Positions 40,635 to 50,546 of a stretch of DNA of 64,000 bases are shown here, piece after piece. Within the stretch, counting starts at the first letter, position 1. Each line of letters starts with the position of its first letter. The translations under genes were made by a program, and so were the position numbers. The notes below the pieces were generated by a model, which was not told the DNA's origin, ran no database searches, and worked only from the letters and a program-made list of their open reading frames with translations. This DNA comes from Prorocentrum cordatum (taxonomy: Eukaryota; Sar; Dinophyceae; Prorocentrales; Prorocentraceae): assembly GCA_963575745.1 (NCBI GenBank), contig CAUYUJ010001725.1, positions 1 to 64,000 on the forward strand, in the 5' to 3' direction.

Positions 40635-40680
40635 TATATATATATATATATATGTGTGTATACATACATACATACACACT
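40635..40680. repeat. (TA)n and (ACAT)n microsatellite
   Basis: Short TA run followed by CATA tetranucleotides. Confidence 0.9.
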
Positions 40681-40829
40681 CGCCAAGGCGAGACATGCTC
40701 GCGCCATCGGTCGAGGCCTTTGGACGGGTTGTGTCCTGTGGCGTCCTTTTCTGAGCCGGGGTCTGGCTTGTCCTTCACGGTCCAGGCGGAGCCTTCGGCC
40801 GCTGTGCGGGTATGTCGGCGTCGCTGGGA

Positions 40830-41400
40830 GGTGGGGGGCGGGGGGAGTGGGGAGGGGGGAGGAAGAGCAGCAGTTGGCGGGGAGGGTGGAGAGGGACGAT
40901 TCAGAAGGGAAAGGCGGGGAGCAGGAGTGGAGAAAATATGAGCGGGGAGGAGCAAGAGGAGCAGGAGGAACAGGAGGAAAGAGATGAGATGGAAGAGGAG
41001 GGGGATAGCTGGATAAGCAGGAGGGGAAGAGGGAGGGGGAGTTCGAGGAGGATTCTGGTGAGGAGGGGGATCAAGGATTTTGACGTTAGCGTCCTTTTCG
41101 CAACATGGAGGGCCCTCGTCACCACAGTCTGTGTCGCCTCCAGGGCATGCCTGGGGATCGACTTTGGAGGATGAAGAGGAGGACGACGAGGACGAGGGGA
41201 GGGGGAGGACAAGCAGGATGGGGAGGCGGACGAGGAGGGGGAGGAGGACGAGGACGAGGAGGACGAGGAGGAAAAGGGGTGGAGGAGGAGGAAGAGGAGG
41301 AGGAGGAGCAGGAGGAGCAGGAGGAGCAGGAGGAGCAGGAGGAGGTGGATGAGCAGGAGGGGGAGGAGGAGCAGAAGGAGGAGGAGGAGGAGAAGGACCA
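40830..41400. repeat. impure (GGA)n polypurine tract
   Basis: GGA/GGGGAG blocks at 40830-41060 and 41160-41400, with GGAGCA units at 41300-41345. Separated by about 100 bases of mixed sequence. Confidence 0.85.
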
Positions 41401-41639
41401 GTGTAAACCCAAGAGCCATCAACGAGGTTGGAATACACTCTCCCCCCAAGTTCCCCTCTCCATAGTCCCCTACAACGGCTCATCGTTGGAAAACAGTATT
41501 TTGAAGACATTGAAGCATGCTAGAATATTGTTGCGTCTTGGGAGATCAACGCCGCGAACCAACGTAATTGCTGCACCCGGAAAATCCGAAATCCTTCCCC
41601 GAACGCAATCTCTGGTACGTTGATCATGGGAATCGGTGA
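41401..41639 (+). other. possible coding tail, weak
   Basis: The plus frame entering from the GGA tract stays open to 41623 and loses low complexity (SPQVPLSIVPYNGSSLENS). The minus strand is also open. No domain, not called as a gene. Confidence 0.2.
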
Positions 41640-41812
41640 AGCTCTGACACGTGTGATACGAATGTGCGCGGCGCTAATGCGAGAGCCACATTTTAAAGGC
41701 GGGTCGCCCGCAATCCGTGGAAGCTTTGCAACATTTCAAACGAATGTGGCCGGCGCTAAGGCGAGAGCCACATTTTGAAAACCACCCGCCCTCCATCTGC
41801 GAAACTGTTGCC
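41640..41812 (-). repeat. inverted pair of ~78-bp units
   Basis: Two units in reverse orientation to the array at 22640. The reverse complement shows CACGGATTGCGGGCGACCCG, AATGTGGCTCTCGC and GCGCCGCGCACATTCG. Confidence 0.75.
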
Positions 41813-41929
41813 AATTTTTAAGCTTCAAATATTTAGATGGTGAGGAAGTCGCAGGCGAAGCGCCCGGCCCGCCGTAAAGACTGGCCCCAGAGTGCGACGG
41901 GGAGAAGTTATCCATTAGGAAAAGGAATG

Positions 41930-42030
41930 GAAGAGGAGGAGGAGGAGGAGGAGGAGAAGGAGGAGGAGGAAGAGAAGGAGGAGGATGGAAACGTGGAGTG
42001 GGGGGGGGGAGGAGGAGGAGGGCAAGGAGG
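41930..42030. repeat. (GGA)n tract
   Basis: GGA/GAAGGA run followed by a G9 run. Confidence 0.9.
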
Positions 42031-42208
42031 GTGGGCGAAGTAGAGATGGCCCCCTCTGCCACGCCGAAGAGCGACGCAGAGGCGCCGTCGACGCGTGCCT
42101 GGCCGCGACCAGCGCGGCCCTGGCGCTGGCCGCCGGGAGGCCTCGGATGAGGAGGACGTCGGGGGCAACGTAAGGGGGAAGTGGCTTCGGGGGACACATC
42201 TCGACCAC

Positions 42209-42400
42209 TACGGTAGGTTCGCGTCGTGTCGACCGGCGGCCACCCCGCCGCTGGCGTTCAAAGTTGAGCGCCGCCAGCGACCCAGAATCGGTCGATGTTG
42301 AACGATCTGACGCTTCGGAAACGGCCGCTCGTTCAAAGCTGAACGGTCCCCGCGGTGTCAGAAACCAACCCCGAAGTCAGCACGAAACGAACCTGCCGTA
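42209..42400. mobile_element. P-family MITE, copy 2
   Basis: 192 bp. TACGGTAGGTTCGCGTCGTG at left, ACGAAACGAACCTGCCGTA at right; outer TA on both sides. Interior pairs include TTGAACGATC words shared with 35778. Ends exactly where the Q foldback begins. Confidence 0.85.
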
Positions 42401-42578
42401 CAAAGGGTGTGGTTAAATACGTCAGTGCGTGGTTTGCGATCTGCGTCGTTTGGGTTTCTGGTGTACCACGTTGCTCTCGTCAGGCCTCCTCGGGGCGCTG
42501 CGGAGAGCTCTGTCGACGTCCTCGCCTCCCCCGAGGGTGCGGGTTGCAGACCGCGCCATTTGCAAACCACACCCTTTG
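42401..42578. mobile_element. Q foldback element
   Basis: 178 bp. Perfect 14-base ends CAAAGGGTGTGGTT and AACCACACCCTTTG. A second pair GTGGTTTGCGATCTGCG against GCAGACCGCGCCATTTGC lies inside. Single copy in window. Confidence 0.75.
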
Positions 42579-42639
42579 GAGTACCCGAATATCGTCATCT
42601 ATTTTTCAATCGCCCATTGATCGCCGATAGGGGCCCGAT

Positions 42640-42735
42640 GGCCCGCTTCGCCCCGGATCATGCGGCGATGCCCTCGGGGTGCCATCGCCGATCTATCGGC
42701 AATGCATCGCCGATGGCAGGTGGATGATCGCCGAT
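42640..42735. mobile_element. J-family fragment
   Basis: CGCCGATCTATCGGC and AATGCATCGCCGATGG words as in the 37277 element; ends not clear. Confidence 0.5.
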
Positions 42736-42780
42736 GTCTCCCCCGCATGAGCTGGCCCCCCCTGACGTTCCCGCTGCTCA

Positions 42781-42950
42781 GACGAGGAGGAGGAAGAGGA
42801 GGAGGAAGGGGGGGGATCGGGAGGAGGAGGAAGGGGGGGGGAGGAGAAGGAGGAGGAGGAGGAGGAGGAGGAGGAAGAGGAAGGAGAGGAGGAGGAGGAG
42901 GAGGAGGAGGAGGGAGGAGGAGGAGGAGGAAGGGGGGGGGATCGGGAGGG
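42781..42950. repeat. (GGA)n polypurine tract
   Basis: GGA with GGGGGGGA interruptions. Inverted relative to the CTC run at 43117. Confidence 0.95.
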
Positions 42951-43116
42951 GGCAGTCACGAGGAGGCCTCGCTGCCCCACTCTCAGACGGGGGAGCTCCA
43001 GGAAGGCCCGGGGCCTCTTGAGAGGCCGCCCGTTCCTCCGAGAAGCCTCGGGCGAAGCCTCCGGGCCCTTCTAAGAAGGGGCCCCCCTGCCTTCTAAGAC
43101 TTTGGGGGATGGGCAG

Positions 43117-43171
43117 AGACACCCTCCTCCTCCTCCTCCTCCTCCTCCTCCTCCTCCTCCTCCTCCTCCTC
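43117..43171. repeat. (CTC)n tract
   Basis: Pure CTC, about 50 bases. Confidence 0.95.
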
Positions 43172-43520
43172 CGACACGCCGATTGGTGCATGGTCCGTTC
43201 TCGGTGCTCGAGGGGGCGCCGCGGCCCTCATTTCCCAGGCTGGCGCCCGCCAGGGTTGGGCCCAAGGCAGTTCTTTTTAATAGGGGAACAAGAAGTGGCA
43301 TAAACAGAAAATCTCGGAGGTCCGCGCGGATTGCTCGGATCGGCGCTGGACCCCCCTCCCTGGCGCGCGGAGCGCGCCAGGGGCGGCGCCGGAGGCGCCG
43401 CCGGGGGCCCCAGCGCCGATCCGAGAAATCCGCGCGGACCTCCGAGATTTTATGTCTATCCCACTTTTGGTTTCCCTCTTTCGTTAAGCCACGTCTTGCC
43501 AAAGGGAGGCCCTGTCCGCC
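43172..43520 (+). repeat. K-family repeat, interrupted by A MITE
   Basis: 43172-43282 (CGACACGCCGATTGGTG, GTTCTCGGTGCTCGAGG, GCGCCCGCCAGGG) and 43477-43520 (CGTTAAGCCACGTC, AAAGGGAGGCCCTGTCC) are the two halves of a K repeat that is contiguous at 20168 and 36702. Confidence 0.8.
43283..43476 (-). mobile_element. A-family MITE nested in K
   Basis: 194 bp. GGGGAACAAGAAGTGGC at left, CACTTTTGGTTTCCC at right, arms ATCTCGGAGGTCCGCGCGGA and complement. Core hairpins in inverted order, so placed on the minus strand. The left flank ends TA; the right flank is TC, so the duplication is not intact. Confidence 0.85.
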
Positions 43521-43671
43521 CCCCGACGGGAGCGCGCCGCCTCCTCGAGCGGCCACGTCCCCCGCGCCAGCCTCTTCGGCGCGCGCCGCCGAGCATCGGC
43601 CCCTTGACCTGGCCCTCGATCCTGGGACCTTCGCCCCTCGACCCTGCAGTTCAGTGGGGCCTGTCCCTGAT

Positions 43672-43880
43672 CCTCCTCGCTCCTCCTCCCTCCTCCTCCT
43701 CCTTCCCCTCCTCCTCCTCCTCCTCCTCCTCCTCCTCCTCCTCCTCCTCCCTCCTCCTCCTCCTCCTCCTCCTCCTCCTCCTCCTCCTCCTCCTCCTCCC
43801 TCCTCCTCTCCTCCTGCCCCTCCTCCTCCTGCCCTCCTCCTCCTCCTCCTCCTCCTCATCCTTTTCCTCCTCCCACCCCC
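43672..43880. repeat. (CCT)n polypyrimidine tract
   Basis: About 200 bases of CCT/CTC, nearly pure at 43715-43800. Confidence 0.95.
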
Positions 43881-43964
43881 CCTTGGCCATCCTCGCCCCC
43901 CCCACCCCTTCCCATTGACTATCCCCCCCCCCTCGGCGGCGAGCCCAAGGGGGAAGCCAGACGG

Positions 43965-44118
43965 GGCGGGGCCTCTGGAGTTCCATGCGGGAAATCCAAA
44001 AGCAGTCAAAAAAGTAGTCTGGGGACGATTTCTTCTAGTATGTCTTGAGTCTTTTTGTTTTCGCATGTGTTGAGTTTTCTTTGTCGTCCAACATCCGCCT
44101 GTAGGGGGATGCCCGACC
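43965..44118. mobile_element. C-family MITE, left end worn
   Basis: Right end CATCCGCCTGTAGGGGGATG then CCCGACC and TAA is typical; TAGTCTGGGGACGATTTCTT matches other C interiors. The left terminus is degraded. Confidence 0.65.
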
Positions 44119-44329
44119 TAACCCTACAGTCGAGTTTGATTAGTAGGCCGACCATGCCAAATCAAGGGTACCCCGGTGTCCTGCGGTTCGCGACCCAGGC
44201 CTTCACATTCCTGCTGCAGCCTTGCCTTCGGAAGGCCCTTTTGTCCTGTCGCTTGTCCTCCCCAGCCAGACTCGACTGCACATCCTCCAGCCTCCACCCG
44301 CGATCCTCCTCGATCCTCGTCAGGGAGCA

Positions 44330-44465
44330 TCTGCTTTGTCTTCCTCGATCCTCGATCGTCCATCCTCGATCCTCGATCGTCCATCCTCGATCCTCGATCG
44401 TCCATCCTCGATTTGCTTTGTCCTCCTCGGTCCTCCTCCGCGATCCTCGATCGCCCATCCTCGCT
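44330..44465. repeat. 21-bp tandem repeat
   Basis: TCCTCGATCCTCGATCGTCC units with period 21, three near-perfect plus flanking partial units. Rich in CGATCG. Confidence 0.9.
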
Positions 44466-44577
44466 GCTGGTGAGGCTGTCGGGGTGAACCCGCCGTGGCG
44501 ACGAGGGCCCGGGCCTGCGGCGCCGCCGCCGGCGTGCTCCGCTCGCCAGGCCGGCGCCGTTCCCAGAGATCTGCGCG

Positions 44578-44730
44578 GACCTCCTCCTCCTCCTCCTCCC
44601 TCCCTCCTCCCCCTCCTCCTCCCCCCGCCTCCTCTCCTCCTCCTCCTCCTCCTCCTCCCTCCTCCCTCCTCCTCCCCCCCTCCTCCTCCTCCTCCTCCTC
44701 CTCCTCCTCCTCCTCCTCCTCCTCCTCCTC
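44578..44730. repeat. (CCT)n polypyrimidine tract
   Basis: CCTCC blocks then pure CTC at 44683-44730. Confidence 0.95.
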
Positions 44731-44756
44731 TGGTATGTTTTGTCTCGCCATGCTTC

Positions 44757-44901
44757 AGGAGGAGAAGAAGCACACAGACACAATTAATCCTCGATTCCCG
44801 AGAGAATATGGGAAAACATGGGAAAGCGGGGGGGAAGACAAAAACAAAAACCCAAAATGTGTAGGAAAACATGGGACGTCTGTTTATTTGTGTGTCCCCT
44901 T
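44757..44901 (+). repeat. H-family dispersed repeat
   Basis: GCACACAGACACAATTAATC, ATATGGGAAAACATGGGAAA, TTTGTGTGTCCCC; shorter at the 3' end than 51314. Confidence 0.75.
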
Positions 44902-45254
44902 CAATGCTGCGTTCAGGGGCAACGATAGGGGGGATAAGCTCCGGGGGGACGGAGTTTCCGGGAGCGAGGTCCGAGGTCCTCGGACGTTGCTCGGGCGCCT
45001 TCGGCGGCTTTTCCCAGCTTCGGGAGATGCGGTCCGACAGCTGCGGCCCGCCGAGGGCGTTCCAGGGCTTCCTGGACATCGTCCCGAGCGGCCGCCGGAG
45101 GTCCGAGCTCTGGCCCGAAAGCCAACGACAGGGGGGAAATAGGCATAGGGGGGATGCATCGACCCCCAGTCGTCCATTCATCGGGGGTGGACAGAACCCC
45201 CACCCCCTCGGCTCGGCAGCTCCCCGGTCGGGTGGGGCAGGGGGTGTATAGCAG
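44902..45254. other. unassigned, E-like fragment
   Basis: 45055-45130 resembles the left part of the 12480 E copy (GGGCGTTCC, ATCGTCCCGA, CGGAGGTCCG-like). Remainder mixed. Confidence 0.4.
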
Positions 45255-45475
45255 CACGGAGTGGGGGCCCCCACACGGTGTGGTGACCACACCGTGTGGC
45301 GAGTCGGTGGGGATTCGGGCTCACCGCACGGTTTGGGGACTCGGGTCCCTCTCCGAGGACGTCTCGGGCGATTGGGGCATCCGAGGTCCCAAAACCGTGC
45401 GTTGACGGACCGTGCGATGAGGTCTTGGGGGATTTCGAGGTCACCGCACGGTCTGTCACCGCACTGTTTCGGGAC
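45255..45475. repeat. cluster of ACCGTGCGGT-type palindromes
   Basis: Contains a perfect 13-base inverted repeat with a 3-base spacer (45271-45299: CCACACGGTGTGG, TGA, CCACACCGTGTGG) and recurrent CACCGCACGGTTTGG / AAACCGTGCG / CACCGCACGGTCTG words in alternating orientation. Confidence 0.7.
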
Positions 45476-45734
45476 TCCAAAATAGCAGTAGGGAGCAGTG
45501 ACAGGCTTTTTCCCGAAGGGGAAGATGGAAGAGGAACCACTCTTGACCACCTCCGTCCAAAGGGCTGGTGGGATTGAGCTGTTATCCCCTACCGTCGCCC
45601 CTCGGCTCGGCACACGGACGTGTGCGGGTTGATGGCCGCCTTTCCTCACTCCGTCTCACACTGCGGCGCAGCTCTGCTGGGATGATATGCAATCCTTGAG
45701 GCTTGAGTCACTGATCACTGTTGTTGGCGTCCTC

Positions 45735-46395
45735 CTCCTCCTTTTTCCTCCTCCTCCTCCTCCTCCTCCTCCTCCTCCTCCTCCTCCTCCTCCTCCCCCT
45801 CCTCCTCCTCCTCCTCTCTCCTCCTCCTCCGTCTCCTCCTCCTCCTCCCTCCTCCTCATGCCTCCTCCTCCTCCTCCTCGCTCCTCATCCTCCTTCCTCC
45901 TCCTCCCCTCCTCCTCCTCTCCTCCTGCCTCCTCCCCTCCTGCTCTCCCTCCTCCTCCTCTCCTCCTCCTCCTCCTCCCTCCTCCTCCTCCTCCTCCTCC
46001 TCACTCCTCCTCACCCCCCATCCTCCTCCTCCTCCTCCGTCTCCTCCCCCCTCCTCCTCCTCCTCCTCCTCCTCCTCCGTCCTCCTCCTCCTCCTCCTCG
46101 TCCTCCTCTCCCAAAAATACTCCTCCTCCTCCTCCTCCTCCTCCTCCTCCTCCTCCTCCTCGCCTCCTCCTCCTCCCCTCCTCCCTCCTCCTCCTCCTCC
46201 TCCTCCCCTCCCCCTCCTCCTCCTCCTCCTCCTCCTCCTCCTCCTCCTCCCTCCTCTCCTCCTCCTCCTCCTCCTCCTCCTCCTCCTCCTCCTCCTCCTC
46301 CTCCCCCCTCCTCCTCCTCCTCCTCCCCCACCTCCTCCTCTCCTCCTCCTCCTCTCCTCCTCCTCCTCCTCCTCCTCCTCCTCCTCGCTCCTCTC
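45735..46395. repeat. (CCT)n polypyrimidine tract, 660 bp
   Basis: Longest pyrimidine tract in the window, CCT/CTC throughout with minor T, G and A interruptions. All three plus frames stay open as Ser, Pro or Leu runs; not treated as genes. Confidence 0.95.
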
Positions 46396-46535
46396 TCCCG
46401 GGCACGACGGCAGGTCCGCGGCGCGCGCCGGTGGGCGAGCGCGGCGAGGCGGCGAGGCTCAGGTGCTCGGGGGGCCGGGGCGGCTCGGCCCGCGTGGGAG
46501 GGCAGGGTCGGCTGCCCGCGGCGTCCACGCAGAGC
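46395..46535 (-). CDS. exon-like island between TCC tracts
   Basis: A non-repetitive 140-base GC-rich island between two TCC tracts. The minus frame gives CVDAAGSRPCPPTRAEPPRP, then EHLSLAASPRSPTGARRG, with G/C third positions. The plus frame is also open (GTTAGPRRAPVGERG). Strand is uncertain; no domain. Confidence 0.2.
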
Positions 46536-46668
46536 TCCTCCTCCACCTCCTCCTCCTCCTTCTCCTCCTCCTCCTCCTCGTCTCCTCCTCCTCCTCCTCC
46601 TCCTCCTCCTCCTCCTCCTCCTCCTCCCCCTCCTCCTCCTCCGACGACGACGACGACGACGGCGACGA
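46536..46668. repeat. (TCC)n and (GAC)n tracts
   Basis: TCC run to 46640, then GACGACGACGACGAC. Confidence 0.95.
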
Positions 46669-46906
46669 GCTGGGATTTCAAGCGGGGGTCTGCATCTCTG
46701 GCACACACGGAGGTGTGGAGGATGAAACACGTATGTTCATGTCGTTTCTTCTTCTGCTCCTTCTATTTTTTTCTTGTCATTGTTTCTCTTGTTATTATTT
46801 TGTTCCGCATTTCTCTTGTAACAAAGGTGTGGATGATCAAAATGGGTAAGGAAGTAACCGGCGCGAAAGTTCACATCAAGTCCTCTCCGTTTATGGGCAG
46901 GAGCCT

Positions 46907-47103
46907 CGAAGAAGAAAAGACGCCATGAATAAAAGTTTCCGGCGCTCCGCCCGGATTTCTCGGATCCGCGCTGGGTCCCCCCGGCGGCGCCTCCGGCGCC
47001 GCCCCTGGCGCGCTACGCGCGCCAGGGAGGGGGGGGCCCAGCGCAGGTCCAAAAAATTCGCGCGGAGCGCCAACTGTTCATGGTTATGCCGCTTCTTCTT
47101 TGT
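46907..47103 (+). mobile_element. A-prime MITE, full length
   Basis: 197 bp. Outer ends TCGAAGAAGAAAAGACGCC and GCCGCTTCTTCTTTG, inner arms GGCGCTCCGCCCGGATTTC and GCGCGGAGCGCC. Core hairpins as in family A, but the second loop is TAC. Confidence 0.8.
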
Positions 47104-47746
47104 CTTGTAACAAATGTATGGGGGACCAAAATGGGTAAGGAAAGAATGGTGCGAAGGCTAAGATCAAGTCCTCGCCGTCTTGAGCAAGAACCGCTGTCGG
47201 CGCCGCCCCGGAAGTTGTGCATGTCAGACAGGAGGCTGCCCGCGCCGCGGCGCCCGCCGTCGGGTGTGGAGATCCTCTGCTGTATACGCCCAGTTGGGGC
47301 AGCCAGACCACGGGTCCTGGCAGTCCGGGCGGGGTTGTTTGAAGGCGTATGGGATTTTCGCAGGTTTCGGCCTAGAGAGTTTTGGGAGTTTTTCTCGAGT
47401 TTGAGATTTTCGCAGGTTTTGGCTCAGAGATGTTATTAAGTTTTTTAGAGTTTGAGCTTCTTCGCACGATATTGCGGTGGACCGCCTGTAGTCGCTATTG
47501 CCGAACCTAACGTCAGATCTCTATTGTGGCTGCGCGGTTGCTTCGGCAAGCAGCCTACCGCGAGGTCAGGAGCTGTTTGAGCGGCGCTTCCCCTTCGCAA
47601 TGCGATGGCCTCCTCGACTGTCAGCGAGCCTCTCGGATGGTAACCCGACAAGATGCGCGACCGTCCCAGACTTTCCTCGATATTGGGCCCGGGACAATCA
47701 AAAACAATTGGGCCCCGGGACAATCAAGAACAACTCCGGGACGCCG
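47104..47746. other. unassigned with short tandem repeat
   Basis: 47345-47460 holds two diverged units containing GATTTTCGCAGGTTT and GAGTTTGAG. Downstream, all frames are open without recognisable motifs. Confidence 0.5.
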
Positions 47747-47753
47747 CCGCCGC

Positions 47754-47832
<79 letters not shown>

Positions 47833-47868
47833 TACGTCGTCGTCTTCGTCGTCGTCGTCGGCTGCGGC
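47747..47868. repeat. (CCG)n and (GTC)n arrays
   Basis: CCG triplets 47740-47766, then about 30 GTC triplets, then GTC/TTC mixture. Confidence 0.95.
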
Positions 47869-48279
47869 GGCGGCGGGACCTTCGGGGCCGCGGATCGGGA
47901 CCTTCGGGGCGGCGGGACCTTCGGGGCCGCGGACCTTCGGGGCCCGGGCCGGCCGCGGGGCTCGAGGGCTGGAAGGGTGTCGTCCGAGCTCTTGGAGGCG
48001 TTCGGGTCCGGGTGCAGCTGCGTCTTCCATCAGCTCCGCCTCGTCGAGAGCTTCCGGGGGAGCTTTTTTTATAGCTTGCGCAATACTCGCGTTCCCACGG
48101 CTACGATCACTTGCAAACTGCGCTGTAGTCGGGTCCCTCTTGCCACGATCCTTTGCCAATTACGGGGCCGCCTGAGGCCCGAGTGCGGCCACGCGCAAGA
48201 GCGGCCCGTCGCTGAAGTGACCTGAGGAGTGCGCGGCGTGTCGGGGGCGCGGGGCGAGGAGGAGCTGGCCCGGGCACGC
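47869..48279. other. unassigned GC-rich stretch
   Basis: Starts with three near-repeats of GGGACCTTCGGGGC / GCGGACCTTCGGGG; remainder mixed. Confidence 0.5.
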
Positions 48280-48398
48280 AGAGAGGAGGGAGGAGGGAGG
48301 AGAGAGGAGGGAGGGAGGAGGAGGAGGGAGGAGAGAGGAGGGAGGGAGGAGAAGGAGGAGGAGGAGGAGGAGGAGGAGGAGGAGGAGGAGGAGGATAA
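48280..48398. repeat. (GGA)n polypurine tract
   Basis: GAGGGAGGA blocks then pure GGA. Confidence 0.95.
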
Positions 48399-48770
48399 CG
48401 CTGCATCGCACGCAGCGATCGGCAGTGCGCGCACCAGACGCCGCCCACCCCTGTCTGGGGGGGCACTCCCTGCGCGTGGCCCACCGGGAGCAGCAGGCCA
48501 CCGCCCAGCCATGAGCAGCCGCAGGAAGGAAGAGCAGAGCACCCTCACCACCACCACCAGGGGTGGCCACCTCCAGCGAGGAGGTCCCACGACGCCTCCC
48601 CGAGCTGGGAACGAGGGGGGATGTCTCCAGCGGGGAGGGGGGACCACGCCACCAGGAGGACCCCCTCCTCATATGTAGTGCCACCCGTGTCGCTGAACAG
48701 GCCGAGGCGCTAACATGTTTCTACTGCGTTTGAATCATGTTGGGGTGTAAAAACAAAAAATAAAAAAAAC
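48399..48770. other. unassigned stretch
   Basis: Mixed sequence with a short direct repeat (TCCAGCGAGGAGG / TCCAGCGGGGAGG near 48570-48640) and an A-rich run at 48750-48770. Confidence 0.5.
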
Positions 48771-48925
48771 GCCTACCGGGAGGACCCCGCTCCGGCTCGT
48801 CGCGGGGGGGAGGCGGGCTGCCAGGCAGGCGCCGCAGCTGCGTCGCACCTGGGCGTGTTCGCCCGGCTGCGGGCCCCGGGGCCTGGGGCCGCACGCATCG
48901 ATGCGGCCTGGGCCTCACCGAGCAA
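48771..48925 (+). CDS. exon-like island, unknown protein
   Basis: From the end of an A-rich run, a plus frame reads about 51 codons (AYREDPAPARRGGEAGC, later GVFARLRAPGPGAARIDAAW) with predominantly G/C third positions. Boundaries uncertain. No domain recognised. Confidence 0.25.
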
Positions 48926-49164
48926 GGGGGCCAGAGAGATTTGCAGTCGCGATTGGTGGTGCCGATGTTGCCATTTGCTCGCGCGGTCCGACCTCGGGGT
49001 GAGGAGGGAGTGCATCGTTCCAGAGCGTGCCACAGAGCGCTCTCAGAGCCTGTCGTGGCTCTGGAGTGGCGGCGGCGCCCGATGCGTCTTCCGGGCCCTC
49101 CAGCTCTCGGATATCCCAAATGTTCTAACGTCATGTGTTGGGTTCATTCTCCTGTCGCCTCAGG

Positions 49165-49335
49165 AGGATAACAAACAAGTAAACATATACGTGCCAGGAG
49201 GTCCGCGCAGGTCTCTTCTTGTGTTGGCGCCGGTCCCCCCTTCCTACACCTCTGGTGGCACCACGGGCGCCGTCAGGTGTGTGCGTGTGTGCTGTCCAAG
49301 AGATTCGCGCAGACCTCCGAACGATAGTAGTCATA
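49165..49335. mobile_element. A-like foldback, highly diverged
   Basis: GAGGTCCGCGCAGGTCTCTTC at left is partly complementary to GAGATTCGCGCAGACCTCC at right. Core hairpins lost, replaced by a GT-rich stretch. Confidence 0.45.
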
Positions 49336-49428
49336 CCGATTCTCAACTGGCAGGTGCCAATGGGAGGGCAATCGAACTCTACCGGAAGGGCTCGCGTCCG
49401 ATGGCCCGAGCGATTGCTTCACTCTCTC

Positions 49429-49629
49429 ATCGGGCCGAACGAAAGGGGGGGATAGGGAAGGGGGGGGGGTACGAAATCTGCTGCATGCAGCTGGTTTCGG
49501 CCCCGCCGCCGGGCCCATTCCTCGATACATGGGCGCCTCCCGGCGCCGGTAGACGCTGGGATAATTTCAGCTACGTGAGCTGATGCTCGACCCTACCCTT
49601 TGCTATCCCCCACTTTCGTTTCCCCCGAT
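49429..49629. mobile_element. F-family foldback, copy 2
   Basis: 201 bp. ATCGGGCCGAACGAAAGGG at left, CTTTCGTTTCCCCCGAT at right. Internal palindromes GCTGCATGCAGC, GGCGCCTCCCGGCGCC and TCAGCTACGTGAGCTGA. Closely related to 55975. Confidence 0.8.
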
Positions 49630-50546
49630 CCTAGCAGCGGCTTGCACCGAAGGGCCCCCCCCCTGTCCAGGAGTGAACCGAGCTGCCCTCCACGGGACTG
49701 GGATCTCGGCCCGACTCCTCTCTCCCTTGCCCCACAAGGGCGATGTCCCCTCAAACATAAAGTGGAAGGAAGGGGCTCTGTCCCAGGGAGCCCCTTCAAC
49801 AGCTTGATGCCCGAAGCATGCATATGCTCGAGCTGCGAATCACTTGCTTGTGCCGAGCGTATGTAGTTTTAAGATTCCAGGTGATCTTTGTTTTCTGAGT
49901 GGTATCACTTGGTCAAAACATGACAGCTGTTTATAGATCATGCACGTTGGCATGGCTGAGTATACATGATAATGCTTCCTGCTTGAGGATTATACTTTAT
50001 GTTGAATTTGGTAGTTCGCCCACTGAGGGTGTCTGAAAGCTGGCATGAGAACAGCATACTCCGAATTACGTGTTCCACGAATTGTTTGTTCTCTTGCGGC
50101 CCCGGGAGGAGGATGAGGCCCCCCCTTCCTGGACACCCCAGGGGCCCTTTGAGAACCCCTGGAGCCGTTCCGGCCTCCTCCCCTGGACCGCCGTCGCGTA
50201 CAACCAGCGCTCGCTAGCGCCCCACCGCGGAGGGAGTCGAGGCGGCAGCGCTCCCCGCCCACTCCCCGCCACCCCCCGCCTTCTCGTGCAGCATCGAATT
50301 GGATTCCTCTCCTCCGCCCTCTCCTCCCGCTCCTTCTCCTCCCGCCCCCTGGCCTTCTGGCCTCGTCGTGGTTTCTGGTGTTGTGTGTTTCGGGCAGGCT
50401 TACTGGCCTGCCCTGGTGCCGTGATGGCGCCCTGCGGTGCCTTGTGGCGCCCTTTCCAAATCGGCCCCCCCCCGTTCCGACAAGGTTCGGTTGGGGCAGC
50501 TGGACACTGACTCCCTCCTCTTCCTCCTCCTCATCCCCTCTCGAGT
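49630..50546. other. unassigned stretch
   Basis: 49870-50060 is comparatively AT-rich and free of repeats. 50290-50350 is pyrimidine-rich. No gene supported. Confidence 0.5.

Noticed and set aside
45735-46928. Very long Ser/Pro/Leu ORFs through the CCT tract (413 and 334 codons), and similar ORFs in every GGA/TCC/GAT tract
   Set aside because: They are translations of microsatellites, open in several frames and on both strands at once.
47410-47432. TTTTGGCTCA resembling the end of the dinoflagellate spliced leader
   Set aside because: Only about ten bases match, the upstream part of the leader is absent, and the word belongs to a local tandem repeat.
49429-49629. GCTGATG...GAAA words as a hammerhead ribozyme in the F element
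   Set aside because: The conserved CUGAUGA and GAAA blocks are not in the required order and spacing on either strand.
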